Assembly (NCBI GenBank): GCA_045631205.1
Contig: JAZQUI010000036.1
Location: 62,001 to 126,000 of the forward strand
Length of the DNA: 64,000 bases
Direction: 5' to 3'
From: HGM04593 sp045631205
GTDB lineage: Bacteria; Bacteroidota; Bacteroidia; Bacteroidales; Bacteroidaceae
Part shown: positions 61,343-64,000 of the stretch, in pieces
Layout: the number at the start of each line of letters is the position of its first letter
How positions within the stretch are numbered: the first letter of the stretch is position 1
Translations under genes and position numbers: made by a program
Notes under the pieces: generated by a model
The model's input: the letters and a program-made list of their open reading frames with translations, nothing else
Told to the model about the DNA's origin: nothing
Databases searched by the model: none

Positions 61343-62989
61343 TTACTTCTGCTGCTCGAGGGCAAGAGTTTTAGTTGTCTGGTCGCAAACTTCAGAAGGA
61401 CCGAAGTACTGGATGGGACCGGGATAGATGTAGCAAGTCTCTTTTGCCCAAGTCTCTCTGTTGGCTGCGAATGCCTTGAAGGGCGCACCCTCGAGGTCAA
61501 CCAACGCTTTCTGGATAACGGGCTTCATCTCGCCGTGACGACGCTCCATGTTCATCATCATAGTAATGGGGATACCACCAGCAATCCACTCAGCAGCGGG
61601 TGCTGTGGTGTTGCGGATAGATGACATATAACCTGTTTTGCCAGCAGCGATAAGCTGTGTAGCGTTGTAACCGAGAGCGTAGCAGTAGTCAGCATCGTAG
61701 TTAGAGGGAGCTGCGCAACGACCCTCGTAACCGAAGAAGTGGTGCTGGGGGTTGAAAGAACCTGTGTATTTGCCCTCTTTCTTCCAAGCAGCGAGCTTGT
61801 TGCCAACCATCTCTGAAAGAAGTTTCTCTGTCTCGATGAGTGATACCTGTACGTTGCCGTGGGGGTCGCGGTCCATTGTGAGCTGGCGTGCAACACCTGC
61901 GGGAAGGCTTGCGTAAACCTCGCTGTTGTCTTTTGAAAGCTGGTCAATGATGTACTGGCGTTTTGCGGCGGGCTCAACAGCTGCGTACTCCTCACCTTTG
62001 GCTGCCAAAAGGTCGTTGAGCTCTGCGATGAGTGATTTCATTGCGGGGATGAACTCGATAAGACCCTCGGGGATGAGTACAGTACCGAAGTTGTTGCCGG
62101 CAGCTGCGCGTGAAGCAACGGCCTCGGCGATAGATGTTACGATGTTGTCGAGTGATAGTGCCTTCTGCTCAACCTCCTCAGAGATGATACAGATGTTGGG
62201 CTGTGTCTGCAATGCACACTCGAGAGCGATGTGAGATGCTGAACGACCCATCAATTTGATGAAGTGCCAGTATTTGCGTGCAGAGTTACAGTCGCGCTGA
62301 ATGTTACCGATAACCTCTGAATATACTTTACATGCTGTGTCGAAACCGAAAGATGTCTCAATGTATGCGTTCTTGAGGTCGCCGTCGATTGTCTTGGGAC
62401 AGCCGATAACCTGTACGCCGGTGTTTTTTGCTGCGTAGTACTCAGCGAGTACGCAAGCGTTGGTGTTAGAGTCGTCACCGCCGATGATTACAAGTGCTTT
62501 GATGTTGAGCTCCTTGATAATCTCCAAACCTTTGTCGAACTGCTCGATCTTCTCGAGTTTTGTACGGCCAGAACCGATGATGTCGAAACCACCGGTGTTG
62601 CGGTATGCGTCCATAATCTCGGGAGTGATCTCCATATATTTGTGGTCAACAAGACCGCCGGGGCCCATGAGGAAACCGAAGAGACGGCTGTCTGCGTTCA
62701 GTTTTTTGATACCATCGAAAAGGCCGGCAATTACGTTGTGGCCGCCAGGAGCCTGGCCACCTGAAAGAATTACACCCACGTTGATTGCAGGGTACTCAAC
62801 AGCCTCACCACCTTTCTCGAATGTCACGATGGGCAAACCATAGGTGTTGGGGAACATAGACTTGATGGCCTCTTGGTCGGCTACCGACTGTGTAGCTGCG
62901 CCTTCGGTGATTTTTACAACCTCTTTCAATGCCTGAGGCAACTTGGGCTGATACTCAGCTCTTGCTTTCTGTAATGCACTAATTTTCAT
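61343..62989 (-). CDS. pfp: diphosphate--fructose-6-phosphate 1-phosphotransferase (PPi-PFK)
   Basis: Reversible PPi-dependent phosphofructokinase, long form of 548 residues. LSGGQAPGGHNVIAG at the N-terminus is followed by GGDDSNTNACVLAEYY, with Asp where ATP enzymes have Gly, and PKTIDGDLKNAYIE with the PPi-specific Lys. LMGRSASHIALE binds fructose 6-phosphate. All point to the PPi type. The window also carries ATP-type pfkA. Codon use is strongly biased, as in ilvC, suggesting high expression. GH25 follows 16 nt downstream. Confidence 0.96.
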   Translation of the reverse strand: MKISALQKARAEYQPKLPQALKEVVKITEGAATQSVADQEAIKSMFPNTYGLPIVTFEKGGEAVEYPAINVGVILSGGQAPGGHNVIAGLFDGIKKLNADSRLFGFLMGPGGLVDHKYMEITPEIMDAYRNTGGFDIIGSGRTKLEKIEQFDKGLEIIKELNIKALVIIGGDDSNTNACVLAEYYAAKNTGVQVIGCPKTIDGDLKNAYIETSFGFDTACKVYSEVIGNIQRDCNSARKYWHFIKLMGRSASHIALECALQTQPNICIISEEVEQKALSLDNIVTSIAEAVASRAAAGNNFGTVLIPEGLIEFIPAMKSLIAELNDLLAAKGEEYAAVEPAAKRQYIIDQLSKDNSEVYASLPAGVARQLTMDRDPHGNVQVSLIETEKLLSEMVGNKLAAWKKEGKYTGSFNPQHHFFGYEGRCAAPSNYDADYCYALGYNATQLIAAGKTGYMSSIRNTTAPAAEWIAGGIPITMMMNMERRHGEMKPVIQKALVDLEGAPFKAFAANRETWAKETCYIYPGPIQYFGPSEVCDQTTKTLALEQQK

Positions 62990-63123
62990 ATTGTATTTAA
63001 ATAAAGTTGGTTCAAACTATTGGCAAATTTCGCTTTTTTTTACGAGATGTAAAAGAGCTTTGCTGTTTTTTATGCGTTGGATTTGAAATTATTTATAAAA
63101 AAGTGCTCTATTTTATTTATTTG

Positions 63124-63154
63124 TTGCTTCTTTTTGTGGAAATGTGTATATTTG
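63124..63154 (+). promoter_or_regulatory. promoter for the small gene at 63.2 kb
   Basis: TTG at 63124-63126, 20 nt, TATATTTG at 63147-63154: a good Bacteroidota -33/-7 pair. Transcription is expected near 63160, favouring the ATG at 63221 over the in-frame ATG at 63176. Confidence 0.55.
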
Positions 63155-63220
63155 CGGTAAACGTGAGGAATATTTATGGTTCCCGCGACATTGAATTATA
63201 AATTTTATCAATCTCAAATT

Positions 63221-63496
63221 ATGGCAAGCAGAAAAAATTTGAAAAAGGTGATTACTTTTGTTGTTGATGATATTGCAACAGAGGCGTTTCTTATGTCTTA
63301 CGATGTGAAAAGCGATACAGAGGCGTGGGTGAATTTGTTCAACAAGATTTTCGCTCTTAACAACGATTATATTGCTCGTGTAAGCCACGTAGAGCCCGGT
63401 ATGTCGGCAAAAAAATATTTTAACGCATTGTGCGACTCTTTCAACGAGGATGCAAAGGCTCTTGTTGCCGAAATAGCGGAATTATCAAAAAAGTAA
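63221..63496 (+). CDS. conserved small hypothetical protein (91 residues)
   Basis: Small cytosolic protein starting MASRKNLKKVITFVVDD, mixed helix and strand, with no motif I can assign. An in-frame ATG at 63176 would lie only about 15 nt from the predicted transcription start, so I prefer 63221. It ends 3 nt before the next gene, suggesting co-transcription. Its role is unknown. Confidence 0.7.
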   Translation: MASRKNLKKVITFVVDDIATEAFLMSYDVKSDTEAWVNLFNKIFALNNDYIARVSHVEPGMSAKKYFNALCDSFNEDAKALVAEIAELSKK

Positions 63497-63499
63497 ATT

Positions 63500-64000
63500 A
63501 TGCTTAAAAGGCTTTCGGCCTTGTTGGCCTGCCTGTTTTGTATAGCGGTTTTATCGGCGCAGAAAGTCGATAAAACCGTTGTACGTTCTATAGAGAATTA
63601 CTTTAAGGAATACTCTTCGCAGGGTGTGAAATTAAAGAATTGCAATCTCGACCGTAGGCGCAACAATGTCATTGTTAATAAAGGTGCCCGCAAAGTGGTG
63701 ATTTATGCCAATCAAAGCTTTGCGGCTCAAATATTTACCCCCGAAGTGGTAAAGAATGTGTATGCGGGCATACGCAAAGTGTTGCCATCGTCGTTGTCTA
63801 AGTATAAAATAGAGGTTATTGCTGCGCGCAAGCCGATAGAAGAACTTGTTCCCAATAACTTACGCGAAGGCAAGGTTGACAAAGCTCGACTATGGGGTGG
63901 CGTGGAGTATGACGGTGCCCCGTGGGTGGAAAATGTTTCAAAACCGTATAAGGTTAATAGCGGGCTTGCCGGTAGGCATATTGCTATGTGGCAGAGTCAC
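63500..64000 (+). CDS. secreted protein, N-terminal part (amidase / xanthan-lyase-like annotation group)
   Basis: The first 167 codons of a gene cut by the right edge of the window. It has a signal peptide with hydrophobic core and Ala-Gln cleavage (about residue 21). IVNKGARKVVIYANQSFAAQIFTP and GLAGRHIAMWQSH follow. From memory this matches Bacteroides proteins annotated as golvesin-C-domain or 'xanthan lyase'-like proteins, with amidase-like use of the AMWQSH segment. The function is not established and the domain content downstream is not visible. Confidence 0.6.
   Translation, partial: MLKRLSALLACLFCIAVLSAQKVDKTVVRSIENYFKEYSSQGVKLKNCNLDRRRNNVIVNKGARKVVIYANQSFAAQIFTPEVVKNVYAGIRKVLPSSLSKYKIEVIAARKPIEELVPNNLREGKVDKARLWGGVEYDGAPWVENVSKPYKVNSGLAGRHIAMWQSH

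Noticed and set aside
1..64000. CRISPR array, tRNA or rRNA genes, prophage, restriction or toxin-antitoxin systems
   Set aside because: I saw no regularly spaced repeats, no cloverleaf-like or rRNA-like sequence, and no genes of such systems on either strand.

Overview
The window is a stretch of chromosome from a Bacteroidota bacterium, most likely order Bacteroidales (gut or oral Bacteroides/Prevotella-like lineage). The evidence is an N-succinylornithine carbamoyltransferase of the Bacteroides type, PorQ next to cmk-ispH-pfkA, BlaI/M56-TonB regulation, DUF4421, DUF4468 and 'putative porin' families, a fused DAHP synthase/chorismate mutase, and repeated promoter elements of the form TTTG-N19-TAnnTTTG (the Bacteroidota -33/-7 type). 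Coding is dense and almost all housekeeping or envelope-related. I see no rRNA, tRNA, CRISPR array, prophage or intact insertion sequence.

Layout. 1-3.3 kb: start of a probable glnS (minus), then fhs and rarA (plus), closed by a long palindrome. 3.4-5.8 kb: BlaI repressor and M56/TonB-domain sensor with three operator copies. 5.8-12.1 kb (minus): TauE/SafE permease, argF', and a large tamB whose 5' end looks disrupted. 12.4-17.1 kb (plus): SLC13/TrkA-C transporter, then sigma-54 activator, lptE, TPR protein and secG. 17.3-21.4 kb (minus): DUF349 protein, mgtE, rsmA. 21.5-27.9 kb (plus): flippase-like membrane protein, pepD, DUF3332, Wzx-like flippase, meaB, 5-formyl-THF cyclo-ligase. 27.9-31.5 kb (minus): porQ-cmk-ispH-pfkA operon. 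31.7-38.2 kb (plus): TonB, polyprenyl synthase, unknown gene, tatD, aroG-pheA fusion, and a metal/cobalamin-type binding protein and permease without an adjacent ATPase. 38.3-38.6 kb: a candidate structured RNA with its own promoter and terminator. 38.7-43.0 kb: a secreted 1437-residue clan GH-D-like glycosidase. 43.5-45.2 kb (minus): AspT/YidE-type transporter. 45.4-50.9 kb: the ilvDBNC operon behind a leader-peptide attenuator. 51-53.6 kb: two secreted or outer-membrane proteins. 53.6-58.5 kb (minus): DUF4421, Gfo/Idh/MocA oxidoreductase, putative porin, small membrane protein, DUF4468. 58.8-60.5 kb: PASTA protein and rluD. 60.5-63.0 kb (minus): GH25 muramidase and PPi-dependent phosphofructokinase. 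63.2-64 kb: a small unknown gene and a truncated secreted protein.

The strongest unexplained or noteworthy signals are regulatory. First, the branched-chain operon has a complete attenuator: a 22-codon leader rich in Val/Leu/Ile, mutually exclusive antiterminator and terminator hairpins, and a consensus promoter. Second, a promoter-to-terminator transcript of about 290 nt precedes the glycosidase, with several hairpins and no convincing ORF. Third, three equally built AACTA-N7-TAGTT dyads lie in front of blaI. Other points are a GAFTDA (not GAFTGA) loop in the sigma-54 activator, a TonB-receptor-plug-like segment between two TonB C-terminal domains in the M56 sensor, an 11-residue repeat stalk in the DUF4421 protein, and the missing start codon of tamB. 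No single gene cluster here is clearly a new defence or biosynthetic system.
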